Assembly: GCA_026122225.1 (NCBI GenBank)
Contig: JANEZZ010002672.1
Coordinates: 186,001-250,000 of the forward strand
From: Heloderma charlesbogerti
Lineage: Eukaryota; Chordata; Lepidosauria; Squamata; Helodermatidae
DNA length: 64,000 bases
Direction of reading: 5' to 3'
Made by a program: the position numbers and the translations under genes. The notes beneath the pieces are model-generated. The model made no database searches and was not told where the DNA came from. It worked only from the letters and a program-made list of their open reading frames with translations. Below are positions 1-11,141 of the stretch, piece by piece. Each line of letters opens with the position of its first letter. The stretch's first letter is position 1.

Positions 1-430
1 GTTACATTTATCCGAATCTTTACCTTCCTAGATCTGCTGTGAGTGAAAAGGTTTCCACTGCTATTCATTAAAAGCAGAGATGCGGGAGAAATCTGTGGCT
101 CTATCACAGTGATATAAAATTATTGGCCAACATATTCATTATTTATTCATTTATCGCTAATACTTATGTACCACTTAATATAATAAAATCTCTAAGCGTT
201 TTACATATAACAATATTAAAACCACAGATTAAAATACACTATTGAAAACATCAGCTACAATAACAATAAAAACAATACTAATATGGCAGCATTATGATTC
301 ATTACGATTAATTACAGGCCAGAGAAAGCCTGCTTAAACAAGTGCATTGTCAGGAGGCATTTAAAGCATACCACATTTACTGCCTCCCTAATAGCATGAA
401 GGAGGGTGTTCCAGAGGGTTGGCGTCACTA
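1..430. other. AT-rich DNA, no gene seen
   Basis: AT-rich sequence with a LINE-tail-like stretch (polyadenine-rich, around 200-300) and a fragment near 310-430 with AGAGGGTTGGCGTCACTA-like text that resembles the end of a degraded LINE. I see no splice-bounded open frame and no intact element. Confidence 0.4.
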
Positions 431-438
431 CTAAAATC

Positions 439-862
439 TAGGAATGAATGAGAAATTTGTTTCAGTACATTTTTTATTAGCTTGTACCCTTCGGACCAAA
501 TCTGGACTCTGACACAACCTTCAGTCGAAGTCTGTAGTCGAAGTCCAAGCTTGCAATGTGATTTGCAGGTCCTCCCAAATTTGTTGGATAGCATACACAT
601 ATTTGAAAAATGTGCTTGGAAAATGTGTGCTTTTGAAAAATGCACACAAATTTGCTCGATGTGAGAAGAATGTGTACATTTCAAAGATGTGCACAATTGA
701 TGTGTACATTTGGAAGAATGCACACGAAAATACAGATGGATTTTCGTGTAAAAAGAACAAAACAAAGCTTGCAATCTTATACGGACTCAAGTCGGAACAA
801 GCTTCAAGATGGAATATAGAGAACTTCAGCGAGCTCAAGTTTTGTTGATTCACACATCCCTA
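439..862. mobile_element. AT-rich hAT-like MITE (family Q, copy 1)
   Basis: The element starts TAGGAATG and ends CATCCCTA. It is flanked by the 8-mers CTAAAATC (431-438) and CTGAAATC (863-870), 7 of 8 identical, which fits a hAT target duplication. The interior carries repeated TGTGCATTT/TTGAAAAATGCACA motifs in both orientations. There is no coding capacity; the short open frames here run through the repeats. Related copies lie at 11142-11550 and 36696-37119. Confidence 0.65.
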
Positions 863-1464
863 CTGAAATCCACATGCTCTCCTAAAATCAATAGTGTGTT
901 AAGGATGAAGTGCTCTACTGTTCTTCAATACAATGGCAGTGTGATCATTCTATACTTCACACAGAATATTTATTCTTTCTGTATTTTAATCCTTTCTTCC
1001 AAATTCCATCTCTTCATAGGATCTCTTCATAGGATCAGTTTAAAATTGTGAATGTCTATTCTGTCATTCATTTGAATAACATTTTATGCATCCTTAAGAC
1101 TACAGCCCCTATGATAACTGTCTGACTTTGAGTGAAATATATATGCTTGTGAATCAGTGTTTCTGGAATTCTGAGAATGCAGAAACCAAATGTGGGCACA
1201 GAAACATCTGAAGACTGTAAATACAGCAAACAGTAAAACCAGAGGCTGAAAGTGGTTTGATGGAAGCAGACTGGAAGTTTAAAGAACATGTTGTACAGGC
1301 AATCTGCCACTTAGGACCAAGGGCAATGGAATTACAATGGAATTACAAATTGAATTCCCACACAGGACTCACACATCCCTAGTTAATAGATTTAGTGCCA
1401 AGAATGACAAACTATTACTAGACTATCTCTGTCTTTCACAATACAGTTATGGTGTACTATACCT
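863..1464. other. Unassigned spacer
   Basis: AT-rich sequence with no recognised element and no convincing gene. It contains a short direct duplication, GGAATTACAATGGAATTACA near 1327-1347. Confidence 0.4.
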
Positions 1465-1945
1465 AGGATGGGAAGAAATTCATTCGGCTTGCATTGTAAT
1501 GTGAAATTACTTAATTTTGTAATTAAGTACAAATTAATACTTTGTACTAATTTTGTACTTTCAAAATGAAACCCCCTTATCCTTCAAAATTCTCACTTCT
1601 CCGAATTTGGCAATGGTGTTCTCCAGTCAAAATATACATATATATTACGCGCATACCTACCAAGTATAAAATGTGTACATTAGGAGAAAGAGCATACAAA
1701 TGTGCACATATTAGTGAAAAATGGTTGAAAGCACATGTATATTAGGCAAAATTGCATACAAAAATTCATGTATTAGGAGAAAGGCACACAAAAAATGCAT
1801 ACACTTTTCATGCAAATGTATAATAACAGCAGCAGCAGCAACAGCAACAACACATCTCAAAGTTTGGGATGAACCAAACTTTAGACTGGAAAATTCTCAA
1901 AGTCTGGGATGAACTTTGTGAAGATTGGAAAAATGCAAAACTAAA
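1465..1945. mobile_element. AT-rich MITE related to family Q (copy with TGCAT repeats)
   Basis: Begins near TAGGATGGGAAGAAATTC and contains a series of units of the type GCATACAAAnnTTCATGTATTAGGAGAAA, the reverse complement of the ATGCATTTTTGTATGCATTTT units of the copies at 13743-14154 and 42446-42889. A (CAG/CAA)n stretch sits near 1829-1852. Ends are eroded, so the borders are approximate. Confidence 0.45.
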
Positions 1946-1947
1946 AG

Positions 1948-2046
1948 CACAATCCTATGCATATTTACACAGAAAAAAGTCCTACAACTTCTTGTCTGGC
2001 TAGAGGATGCTGGGAGTTGTAGGACTTTTTATTGTCTAAACATGCG
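1948..2046. repeat. Short palindromic repeat with AATCCTATGC ends
   Basis: The repeat starts CACAATCCTATGCAT and ends with TCTAAACATGCGCC. An internal inverted pair (AAGTCCTACAACTTC against GAGTTGTAGGACTTTT) makes it a foldback. A sibling copy lies at 11812-11905. Confidence 0.5.
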
Positions 2047-2180
2047 CCCCAAGAGAAACCAAAATTGACAGATTCATCTAACTATACCTATCTTTATTCC
2101 AGACAGACAGCATTCATTTGAACAAGGTTACAGTTGAAATCCATTTAAACCAACATTATCACATTCAAGATGTTTTTGTC

Positions 2181-2217
<37 letters not shown>

Positions 2218-3540
2218 ATCTCACATTAAATAATTTATGTGCCCCAAAGGGTCTTTTATTTCCTTTGCTTGGAATTATATTTTCTTTTAAAAAATAAAAT
2301 ATCCAGAGAGATTACTGCCACATTGTATCTATGCAATGTCAGGGATTACCATCTAAATCATACAGGGGTAACTGTGTTCCAATTGTCATGATCCATCATT
2401 CTAATGTTCAGTCCTACTGCATAATGGTATTGTAGGAGTAATCCAATAAAATAAGTAGGTTCTAGAACTAAAGCCAAGACATTGTGGCTTTTGAATCAGT
2501 GTAGGAATATTTATTGTACCCACGCCGAATGGCTTTGTGAGTTTGCCACCATTCAAACGCTACGCATAGTTAATCCAGAGGGAGGCATATAACTGTAATG
2601 GACTGACAAAGGGAAAGAGAATTGGTTAGGCAGGGAAAGAAAGAGAGGTGAAATTTCCAAGACAGCATAAAGAATGTACTAGAACAGAATAGAAATTTTA
2701 TTTGCATTAGCCACGAGCCGTTGCGAAATCGTACATCAAACACAACAAAACAGGTAGAATTATCAGATGAACGTTATTAAAATTATTTACACCAGCCACA
2801 GCAAACATGAAATATGCAATACTAAAGTCATGCAGCCAATATTTTGGTTAGTAAATTCCAATGCACACAACCCCCACCCCCCAGGCTGTTAATGAACTTC
2901 TCTCTCCTATGCCTCAATCCCCCATTCACGTTCTCAAGGTTGCCCACCTCCCTTTTACCTCAAACTCTCTCTCTCTGTCTCGTGCATTCCACCATCTGTC
3001 TTTCTTTTGCAGATGTGCATGGACCATCTCTTTTTCACCCCACCTCTCTCTGCCCATCGCTGGTTCTCTCCTCCCAGGCTCACACATGCACCATTGATGG
3101 TGAGGTTTCACCACCACAAGTGCAATGTAAAATGTTCTCAGTAGGAGACAGGAATCCCTTGCACAGGCCAATTCATACTGTGGCCATATGCATACAAAGT
3201 GGCTCTTCAGGTTAGCAAGTCATAAAATGCTGCAACATTTGTACAACAACAACATTTTTCTGAATGTGTTGTTGCTCTTGTTGTTGTTGTTGCTAATCGT
3301 GTTGTTGTCCTTGTTAATTGTGCCTTTTCATCATTGCTGTCCAAGGATTACTAATGAACAGTTCTCATTCAGCCTCTGTTCTCATGGGATTTTAAATATT
3401 CAAGTAGGGATATCTAAGAAAAAATGTGACGTCTGTAAGTTATGAATGGTTCCTATGTCCACATTTCTGGCAAGTTTCTCCTGAATGTGATTCCAATCCA
3501 TGTCAGATAGCAGATCTCCCTCCATTCCTCTGTCTGCATC
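2047..3540. other. Spacer with a (TG)n microsatellite and simple repeats
   Basis: Contains a (GT)n tract at about 2182-2210 followed by CGCGCAT, pyrimidine-rich DNA at 2900-3080 and (TTG)n near 3265-3310. The overlapping short frames at 2844-3215 lie in this pyrimidine-rich sequence and look fortuitous. Confidence 0.5.
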
Positions 3541-3550
3541 CTGCCACTGC

Positions 3551-3860
3551 TAGGGATGGATAACTCTGTATATTTCTGCTCTGCATCACGTTTGCACATA
3601 TTTACTCATAAGCCCATTCCCTTCCATTCCTGCGTTGATCTGGTAATTATTTTAAAACTCCACATGAAAATCCACATCCAATCCAAATACATATTAAAAA
3701 ACAGTATTTAAAACAGGTTTGAAAAATGTATCTTCTCTCAAAATATGCAATTGTACACATATTTTCTCTTAAAATACACATTTCTAAGTGTGTTGATACA
3801 TTTTTTGAGCTGAGAACAGCATCACAGTACAAGACAGAATGGATAGCTATGTTCATTAGT
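3551..3860. mobile_element. Degraded AT-rich MITE
   Basis: Starts TAGGGATGG and holds TTGAAAAATGTATCTTCTC and AATACACATTTCT motifs like those of the Q family. The right terminus is not clear. Confidence 0.35.
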
Positions 3861-4092
3861 TGGGGGAGGGGTGTGGATCAGGACAGTTCTTTATGGAATT
3901 GGCAAAGATCAAATTCCCCAAGTAGAAAGGAGCCACTGCTCCCACCGCTGTAGCTGGTCAGCTAAGTAAAAGAGAGGGTCTGGTGGGGAGGCTGTTTGGA
4001 GGATGGGGAAGGCTGCCATGGATAGGGTAGGATACTTTTGTGGCTCAGATTGTAATCCAGGAGTAGGCCTGCAACCTGTGGGCCGCATGTGG

Positions 4093-4305
4093 CACCTGCT
4101 GCCCTCCTCTGTGGCCACCCACCCCCTGCTGCCCCCACTGTCACTACCTACCCCTGCTTCCCCTTGCTGGAGCCACATACCCCCTGCTGCCAACACTGTG
4201 GCTACAGTACATACAAATACGCCCCACTACCTTCTGCTGTGGCCACACACTCCCACTGCTCTCCACTGTGGCCACCGACCCCTGCTGCCCTGCACTGCTC
4301 TGCAA
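4093..4305. repeat. Minisatellite, about 30-bp unit
   Basis: About seven imperfect units of the form CCCCTGCTGCC...CTGTGGCCACC in tandem. The overlapping open frames on both strands are products of this tandem repeat, not a gene. Confidence 0.6.
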
Positions 4306-5180
4306 ATTTGTTTAAAAGGATCTTTTGGGGACTGAGAATGGCATCTAGGTACGAAAATGTGAATTGTGGGGGGGAGTGAAATTTGACCCTTTTGGTGCTC
4401 CATAGCCAGTCTGGTTACCTTATTTATTTATTTATTTATTTATTTATATTTGTGTTGTTGTTGTTGTTTTTTAAAAAAAATTAGGTGCAGCCTGGGGGTT
4501 GGGGGTCCAGGGGTGAAAATGCCCCCCCACACACACACACCCCTCCAGAAGTGGTCAACCCTTCCTTTAATCCAAGCTGGAGATGAATTGGGGATTTGTA
4601 AAGTTTATTTATTGTTTGAACTTAAAAAGTTCTTTGGCTCAGGAGAACTTTGCTAGAATCTCTATAGTGAAGTACCCCCAAAAGAAATACCAGAAAAGGG
4701 GAGAGAGTATGACTATGGGCCTTTCTACAAGAGGGCTGATCTTCCCAACTCCCCTGAGCTGTTTGTTCAAGTGTCGGGCATATCGTCTGATCCACCTGAT
4801 CAGATGCTGCCCACCAGCCTATATGCACTGATTAAATTGCCATACAAACAGGAGCCCTAAAGTGTTAACATAAATACATCAAGATTCCTGGTTGCAGAGT
4901 ATATTTTTAATCAATGTTCACTCATTCACTCATGCTTTGAGAAGCTGAAAAGAAAAGAGATGAACTGAAAACCGTGGCAAAGTGCTCATCATGTGCCAGT
5001 TCCAAAACTCATTTTAGGAATGCTCCAAGTTAAACTTGGGGGTGTTTCCATCAACGATTTACTCTGAGCTGGCTGTGTGTTGAGATTGTTAGGGATACAT
5101 GATGTTGTGGCCTTCCAGCAGCCACCCCAGAAATTATCAAGGAAAACCCGGATTTCCTAAGACTGCTTAATGTCTGATTG
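4306..5180. other. Unassigned spacer with (TTTA)n
   Basis: A (TTTA)n tract at about 4420-4447, a (TTG)n run and a C-rich ACACACAC tract near 4521-4542. No gene or intact element recognised. Confidence 0.4.
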
Positions 5181-5184
5181 TTTT

Positions 5185-5436
5185 CCTTAAGTTCCACTCT
5201 GTGGAACTCCCTCCCTAGGGAACTCCGCCATGCCCCCTCTTTAATGAGCTTCCGCCACACATTGAAAATTTGGTTGTTCAGGCAGGTATTTGGGGTGGGT
5301 TAGGGTATTTTTAGAAATATCATGTTTTAATGTTTAATTTTACTGTTTTAGATTGTACTGCTGTACATCGCCCAGAGTGGCCGGGTGACCAGCCAGATGG
5401 GCGATTAAGAAATTTAATAAATAAAATAAATTAAGT
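5185..5436 (+). mobile_element. L3/CR1-type LINE, 5'-truncated 3' end
   Basis: The sequence encodes the tail of the LINE ORF (a LWNSLP-like string out of TCTGTGGAACTCCCTCCC) followed by a 3' UTR ending TGTACATCGCCCAGAGTGGC...GGGCGATTAAGAAATTTAATAAATAAA. It matches the 3' end of the long copy at 57714-59714 and of the copy at 16350-16850, so these three belong to one family. Confidence 0.8.
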
Positions 5437-5604
5437 TGGGTTCTCCCCGGTATCGTTGCTGTGTGCCCCAACCCCCTCATTTAGCTCGGGTATGCTAGCC
5501 CTGCCCAGGGCTGTGCCTTTCACCATGAACCTGGTCAAAGGGTGTTTCCTCCCATTGTGCTGAATGAGGCTTGCCTTCTCAATGACCATAGAAATAACAC
5601 AGAA

Positions 5605-6432
5605 TAAGGATGGACGAAAGTCCCTTACCTGGTCCCACAGCTTTTTTCGGGGGGGGGAGGCGCTCCGTTTCTCCCCCCGAAATTCTTGGCAGGTGAGGAG
5701 GCGCCCCGCCCCTCCCCGCTGAAATTCTGGCTGGGGGGGAGGCGCCCCATCCCTCCCCGCCAAAATTCTGGCCGGGGGGGAGTGCCCCGTCTCCCCGGCC
5801 ACGAAAGAAAAAAAAAAAGTAAAAAAAAAAACGTGATAGGCTATGTAAAGATTTACGTAGCCTATCACGGCTAGATTTTCAAAGTCGGCTGTGATAGGCT
5901 ACGTAAACCTTTACGTAGCCTATCACGGCTGACTTTGAAAAAAAAAAGCGTGTACACAAATGGCGACGCCAATGGGCGCCGCTATTTGCGTTCCTTATTT
6001 GGGCACGGGTAGTCTATGTAAAGATTTACGTAGACTACGGCGAAAATAAGGGCAACATAAAGTATGCGCTTTTTTTTTTTTTTTCCAAAGTCAGCTGAGA
6101 TAGGCTACGTAAAGATTTACGTAGCCTATCACGGCTGACTTTGAAAATCTAGCCGTGATAGGCTACGTAAATCTTTACGTAGCCTATCACGTTTGTTTGT
6201 TTTGGTTTTTTTTTACTTTACTTGGAAATGGCGGCGGCGGCAGCCGGTCAGAAGACCGGCCGCTGCCGAACTACTGCTGGGACCCGCCGCCACGAGGGAC
6301 ATTCGCACGAGGTAAGTCCCATCCTGGGGGGGGACGGGGGGTGTCGGAGAATTTCCCCACCAATTTCGGGGGGCCGAATGCGTTGGCATTCGGCCTCCCA
6401 GAGATTTGTGGAGAAATTCTCCGACATCCCTA
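5605..6432. mobile_element. Palindrome-rich hAT-like element P1
   Basis: Ends TAAGGATG...CATCCCTA, with flanking 8-mers ACACAGAA (5597-5604) and ACAGAGAA (6433-6440), 7 of 8 identical. End B (GACGAAAGTCCCTTACCT) is on the left, end A (GAGAAATTCTCCGACATCCC) on the right. Between them lie palindromes of the type TGATAGGCTACGTAAA/TTTACGTAGCCTATCA (5834-5868, 5890-5926, 6099-6131, 6156-6190), a TAGTCTA...TAGACTA palindrome and a GC palindrome around AAATGGCG...CGCTATTTG. In end A an ATGGCGGCGGC stretch at 6228 is followed by GTAAGT at 6312. It encodes no transposase. Confidence 0.85.
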
Positions 6433-6459
6433 ACAGAGAAGCCCCTCAATTGACACAGC

Positions 6460-7280
6460 TAGGGAAGTACGAAAGTCACTTACCTTGAACCAAATTTGAT
6501 TTGCGGTGGGGGGGAGGCGCTCCGTCCCTCCACCCCCGAATCCTGGCCGGCCGGGCCGCAAATGGCAGCGGCCGTAGCCGCCGCCGTTTGCGTCCCTGCA
6601 GTCAGCTGTGATAGGCTACGTAAATGTTTACGTAGCCTATCACGGCTGAGTAAAACAAAAAACAAAAAAAAACACGCGTACGCAAATGGCGGCGCCCATG
6701 GGCGCCGCCATTTGCATTCCTTATTTTGGCACATCTAGTCTACGTAAACATTTACGTAGACTACGGCGAAAATAAGGGGAACACAAATAGCGTAGCGTCT
6801 ACGCTATTTGCGTTCCCCTTATTTTTGCTGTAGCCTACGTAAATGTTTACGTAGACTAGACATGCCAAAATAAGAAATGCAAATGGCGGCGCCCATGGGC
6901 GCCGGCATTTGCGTACGCGCGGGGGGGGGTTAGTTTTTTTTACTCAGCCGTGATAGGCTACGTTAACATTTACGTAGCCTATCATGGTATTTTTTAAAAA
7001 TCTAGCCGTGATAGGCTACGTAAATGTTTACGTAGCCTGCCTATCATGTTTTTTTTTGTTTTTGTTTTTTTTTACTGGAAATGGCGGCGGCAGCTGGTTG
7101 GAAGACCGGCTGCCGCTGCCGCCAAACCGCCGCCGGAGCCACCGCCGCCAGGAGGATTCGCCCAAGGTAAGTCCTGGGGTGGGGTGGGGGGGCAGACCGT
7201 TTCGTCACCAATTTCGGGGGGCCGAATGCGCTGGCATTCGGCCTCCCCGAGATTCGTGGCGAAATTCTCTGACATCCCTA
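6460..7280. mobile_element. Palindrome-rich hAT-like element P2
   Basis: Ends TAGGGAAG...CATCCCTA with a perfect 8-bp duplication GACACAGC (6452-6459 and 7281-7288). The orientation is the same as in P1. The core is symmetric: TAGGCTACGTAAATG/TTTACGTAGCCTATCA palindromes near 6609-6643, 6951-6985 and 7006-7045, GC palindromes built on AAATGGCGGCGCC near 6684-6715 and 6880-6915, and TAGTCTACGTAAACATTTACG near 6737-6764 and 6829-6860. The centre near 6800 is CAAATAGCGTAG-CGTCTACGCTATTTG. ATGGCGGCGG at 7081 precedes GTAAGT at 7167. Confidence 0.88.
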
Positions 7281-7900
7281 GACACAGCACATGTTAAAGC
7301 CCAATTCCTTAAGTGTGATTAAGCGCAATCTCGAGGCTCTGATGTATTGCCTTAGGAAGTAACTACTTCACAGCTCCCTTATAGAGATCCTATGCATTAA
7401 CATGCGGGCTGGTTTCCATCTCTGTCCCACAACAAACCTGTTAGTGCCTCCTCAGAAGTAACTCTCATTGTGCTGAATGAGGCTTGCCTTTGAATGCCCA
7501 CATCAGAACTTACAGAGATTCCCCCTCAATTGAAATAGCATACTTCAAAGCCCAATTCCTTAAGTGCGATTAAGCGACCAAGTGGGATCTCGACCAAGTG
7601 CAATCTTAAGCCTCCGATGAATTGCCTTAGGAAGTAAGTTCTTCACAGCTTCATTATAGATATCCTGTGGGTTACAATGGGAGCTGGTTTCTGTCTTTGT
7701 GTTTACTGCTCTCTTTCCCATTACTGTCTCCTCTGAAGTAACTCCCATTCTGGTCAATGAGGTCCCATGCGTTAAAATGGGGGATGGTTTCTGTCTTTCT
7801 GTTCTCCCCCACCCCTTTCCCAGCACAAGCATATGTGTGTCTACTTGGAAGTAACTCTCATTGTGCTCAGTGAGGCTTGCTCCTGAAATGCAGGTGCATC

Positions 7901-8435
7901 TGGACTTCCAGGGGAAAGGAGAAAGGGGGGAGAGGGGGGAAGCCTCTCTTATTGGTTGAGCAGCCCCTGCCAATCAGATGACATTCACTCCAATCCCCAC
8001 ACCCACCAGGAAGTATGTTCTGTGAAGTGATTTTTACTGCTGCAGAGAATCTTCTTGTGGAACCCAGCTCACAGCAAAGCTGATTCCTTTTAAAAATCCA
8101 GTACTCCTCCGTTAGCTTCTCCTTCCATCATCATGGAAACACAGCAAACACAACACTGTGCAAAGTCAACTCATGGAACAAAACCAATGACAAGGGACAT
8201 ATCTTTTCATCTCTATTCTGTCCTGCCAGATGCTTGAGAGCATTTCTGCTTTCTTGGTCCCATGTGGGCAACATAAAGGGGAGGTTTTCACTGAGCCTCT
8301 GCAAGACCACAATATTTGGCTGGTGAGATGTGTTTGATTTGTTTGGCTATAAGTTGTATATATGGACTCCATCCAACATTGTGTTCATGCAAAGGGATGT
8401 CATCTTCTCTCCTCTGCACCTGCCCTGCTCTCTCC
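7901..8435. other. Unassigned spacer
   Basis: Non-repetitive-looking sequence after the duplicated unit. Short frames are present on both strands, without family resemblance. The last 8 bases (CTCTCTCC, 8428-8435) are the left target duplication of the next element. Confidence 0.35.
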
Positions 8436-8867
8436 TAGGGATGTTGCAGCTGTCTGGCTGGAAGCTCAGTGAGAAATTGCTGGCTTGGCCCCTCGGATGC
8501 CAGTCCATGAATCCCCCCAACATGTGCAGCTTCCTCACGATGCCACCATTTTGTGGAAAAATGGCAGCTCATCCTTGTTCATAAACATCCTTCTGTACAA
8601 ATGGCTGCTGTAAAACCTGTGTAAATGGCCCCTTTATGGCCACCATTTGCATAGATGGACCTTTACAGAAAAGGACAAGCTGCCGTTTTCCCACAAAATG
8701 GCAGCTCAGTGACGAAGCTTAGTTGTGATGAAGGTAGTTGTGCACCACTCGCTGGATCTTTGCAGACCACCTGGCTCAGCACACAGAGCAGCAAACGGGA
8801 GTAGGTGGCCATCAGGGGTCCAGTATGCAGTGCACAACATGGACCCCGGTGAGTTTGCCCATCCCTG
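8436..8867. mobile_element. hAT-like MITE (family T, copy 1), 8-bp duplication
   Basis: Starts TAGGGATG and ends CATCCCTG, bounded by the perfect 8-mer CTCTCTCC at 8428-8435 and 8868-8875. Internally it holds inverted pairs of the motif CCATTTTGTGG / CCACAAAATGGCAGCTC, giving a foldback core between about 8540 and 8710. No coding potential. A sister copy is at 31982-32359. Confidence 0.75.
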
Positions 8868-8875
8868 CTCTCTCC

Positions 8876-9300
8876 AGAGCAGATTTAGAGAGCAGGGGGG
8901 TGCTGTGTGGCGGCGGGAGGGGTGCTCTGTCCTGCCAGCAGTGTGCATATAAACACACAAACAAATACTACTCAATATGACCCCTACATAGACGCAGTAT
9001 ACCCTTTCCAAGGATGCCTTTTTCCACCAGGGAGAAGGCCTGGTTCCTCTCTAGAAGACAAAACAGAGGACAACATTAGGATACTTCTGAGTTATAGTCC
9101 AACACCCTGAGCATTAGACCCCACTGATGCTCATTATTGATTTTTGTATAAATTCATTCCTATTAATATAATATATATTGTGTTTGGGTACTTTAATGGA
9201 AATTATTTTTAGCTATTTTATAATGTGTATGTTTTCATAATTGTGTTGGGTTATTTTTTAAGAGAAAGGTGACTAAGAAATTCAAATAACAACAACAACA
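8876..9300. other. Unassigned AT-rich spacer
   Basis: No recognisable element apart from a degraded LINE-tail-like AT region (9150-9290) and a (CAA)n run at about 9287-9313. Confidence 0.35.
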
Positions 9301-9304
9301 ACTA

Positions 9305-9720
9305 CAACAACACATGGCTTGGGACCATAATACCTCATGGAGTACCTCTCCCGGCATGAACCGACCCATATACTACATTCAGCATCCAAAGCCCTCCTCT
9401 GGATGCCTCCTCTGAGGGAGGCTTCAAGGCAGCAACAAGAGAGCGGGCCTTCTTGGTGATGACCCCCCACTTACGGAATGATCTCCCTGATGAAGCCTGC
9501 CTGGTGCCAACCTTATTAACTTCGGCACCAGGTTAAAACTTCCCTCTTCTCTCAGGCATTTGGTAGCATATAATGAGTTTTTAATCAGGTGCTGGATCAT
9601 CTTTGGCTGATGGTTTAAAAATTGTTTTTGAGATATATGTTGTCTGTATGTGTCTTATCCATTTATAGGTTTTTACATATAAGTGCTTTTTTGCATTTTG
9701 TATAATTAAAGTGTCTCACT
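9305..9720 (+). mobile_element. L2/CR1-type LINE 3' fragment
   Basis: Carries the conserved C-terminal LINE text (GAGAGCGGGCCTTCTTGGTGATG, TTACGGAATGATCTCCCTGA) followed by an AT-rich 3' UTR. The same text recurs at 11930-12230 and, antisense, at 44870-45010 and 61855-62112. It is 5'-truncated with a broken frame. Confidence 0.65.
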
Positions 9721-10215
9721 TGCTCAATTACTTGCCCATCCAGAACCCACTTGTGCTTAAGGGAACTTGCCCCGAACACTAGCACTTATGTCTTGGTATA
9801 ATTTACATTGAGATGTTCTTTATAACAGATTGTTCCAACTTTTTTAATAAGCATCTCATACCAACTTGAGTATATGATAGCAAAACCATATCATCAGCAT
9901 AAAGCAAAATTGATAGGTTTTGGAGCAGCACCGATACAGGAAAATATTCTGAATGCTTAAGCTCTGATATTTACATATAAGTTAAACAGAAGAGGAGCTA
10001 ATAAAAAACCCTGGTGTACCCCAACTGAGGCTGGGACTAGCTCAGACTATTGGCCATTCAAGCCTACTCTCAGATTTGTGGATCTTACAGCTGCATTTGA
10101 TAGAATAAATCAAGAAAGGTATAATGTGTTTTAATGGTTTTTAATTTTTGTGAACTGCCCAGAGACCTTTGGCTATGGAGTAGGATAGATATATAATAAA
10201 TGAAAATAAAATCAT
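9721..10215 (+). mobile_element. LINE-derived sequence with degenerate 3' end
   Basis: Text at about 9830-10120 resembles decayed non-LTR reverse transcriptase coding sequence (AGCATCTCATACC, ATCATCAGCATAAAGC, ACCCTGGTGTACCCCAACTGAGG). The stretch at 10125-10200 (TTTTGTGAACTGCCCAGAGACC...ATAATAAATGAAAATAAAAT) is an L2/CR1-like 3' end. Frames are destroyed. Confidence 0.5.
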
Positions 10216-10225
10216 CATCACCACT

Positions 10226-11130
10226 ATTTTCATACATGAGGGAAACCCTGTTCAATCAAACCAAGAGTCTATCTACTGTAGCCTCCTCTTTGCATCTTTG
10301 AAGCAGTGGCCAGAGAAATGTCTACTGTAAGCTGCAGGTAAAGAATGAAGGGGATAGCCCATTCTCTGTGCTAGCCATCTGCCAGTTGGTATTCAGGTAT
10401 AATGCTTGCCTCTGTTCCGGCACCCAGATTCACACCTTCTACTGCAAGACTGATGGCTGATCCATGTTTTAAATGTTCCAGATACTCTTCAATGAATCTC
10501 ATTTTCTTTTAGAAAAGGAGATACGTTTCATTCCTCTCTTTCTTTTGAATTTTGAATCAATCACAGAAGCATTTCTTTTCCACCTCCATCCGTTCTCCCT
10601 GGTTACTGCAGAGCCAGAATAGATTGATCTGTCACCTGCCAATTTCTCATGCTTGCTGCACAGCCTGCTTGCGTCATCAGTGCCAGAGGACAGTTGCTTC
10701 ATCAGTGCCAATGGCACACTGTCATTAGAACTGGCACTCGTATTTGTGGGGAGTTGATCCAAAATCTTGATCAGTTCAACTGAAGACACCCTTCACCCCA
10801 AATATATGGAGGCAGACACAGAGCAAAATCATCACCACCACCACCACCACCACCACCACCATCACCATCATCATCATGTTATGGCTTGCTGCAGTAGTCT
10901 CTGCATATGTTTTTTTTTTTTTTGTAATTGAACAGCTTGCTTATTCATGCATGGAGGTTAAGGCTATCAATGGCTACTAGACATAATGACTATATACCAC
11001 CTTTAGTATCAATACCAGTTGCTAGGGAAAATGAGCAGGAGGGAGCTATTGCACTCATGTCTGGCTTGTGGGCTTCCCATAGGCATCTGGCTGGCCGCTG
11101 TGTGAAATGAATGATGGATTAGGTAGTCTT
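10226..11130. repeat. Dispersed squamate-type repeat halves around simple repeats
   Basis: Sequence at 10260-10480 (CTACTGTAGCCTCCTC..., CCATCTGCCAGTTGGTATTCAG) and at 10940-11110 (GGCTACTAGACATAATGAC..., GCTTCCCATAGGCATCTGGCTGG) corresponds in text and order to the repeat at 26815-27275. A (CAC)n/(CAT)n microsatellite lies at about 10837-10876 and a poly-T tract at 10911-10923. Confidence 0.45.
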
Positions 11131-11141
11131 TTGGTTTAAAC

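Larger units (their letters stand above)
5440..7900 (+). repeat. Imperfect tandem duplication (~240-bp unit) broken by two insertions
   Basis: A unit running from CATTGTGCTGAATGAGGCTTGCC through CAGAGATTCCCCTCAATTG and CCCAATTCCTTAAGTG to GAAGTAACT is present as an interrupted copy (about 5546-5604, 6433-6459, 7281-7475), an uninterrupted copy (about 7476-7725) and a partial third copy (to about 7890). The uninterrupted unit near 7500-7545 serves as an internal empty site for elements P1 and P2. Confidence 0.6.

Noticed and set aside
4003..4379. Cys/His/Pro-rich frames at 4.0-4.4 kb
   Set aside because: They are translations of a ~30-bp minisatellite.
6222..6488. Frames starting MAAAAAGQKTG in P elements
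   Set aside because: They start at ATGGCGGCGGC in end A, but the distance to the donor differs (84, 86, 107 bp) among copies, so the frame is not conserved.
5834..7045. CRISPR-like or prokaryotic palindromic array
   Set aside because: The palindromes are not evenly spaced, have no variable spacers, and lie inside elements with TIRs and target duplications in vertebrate DNA.
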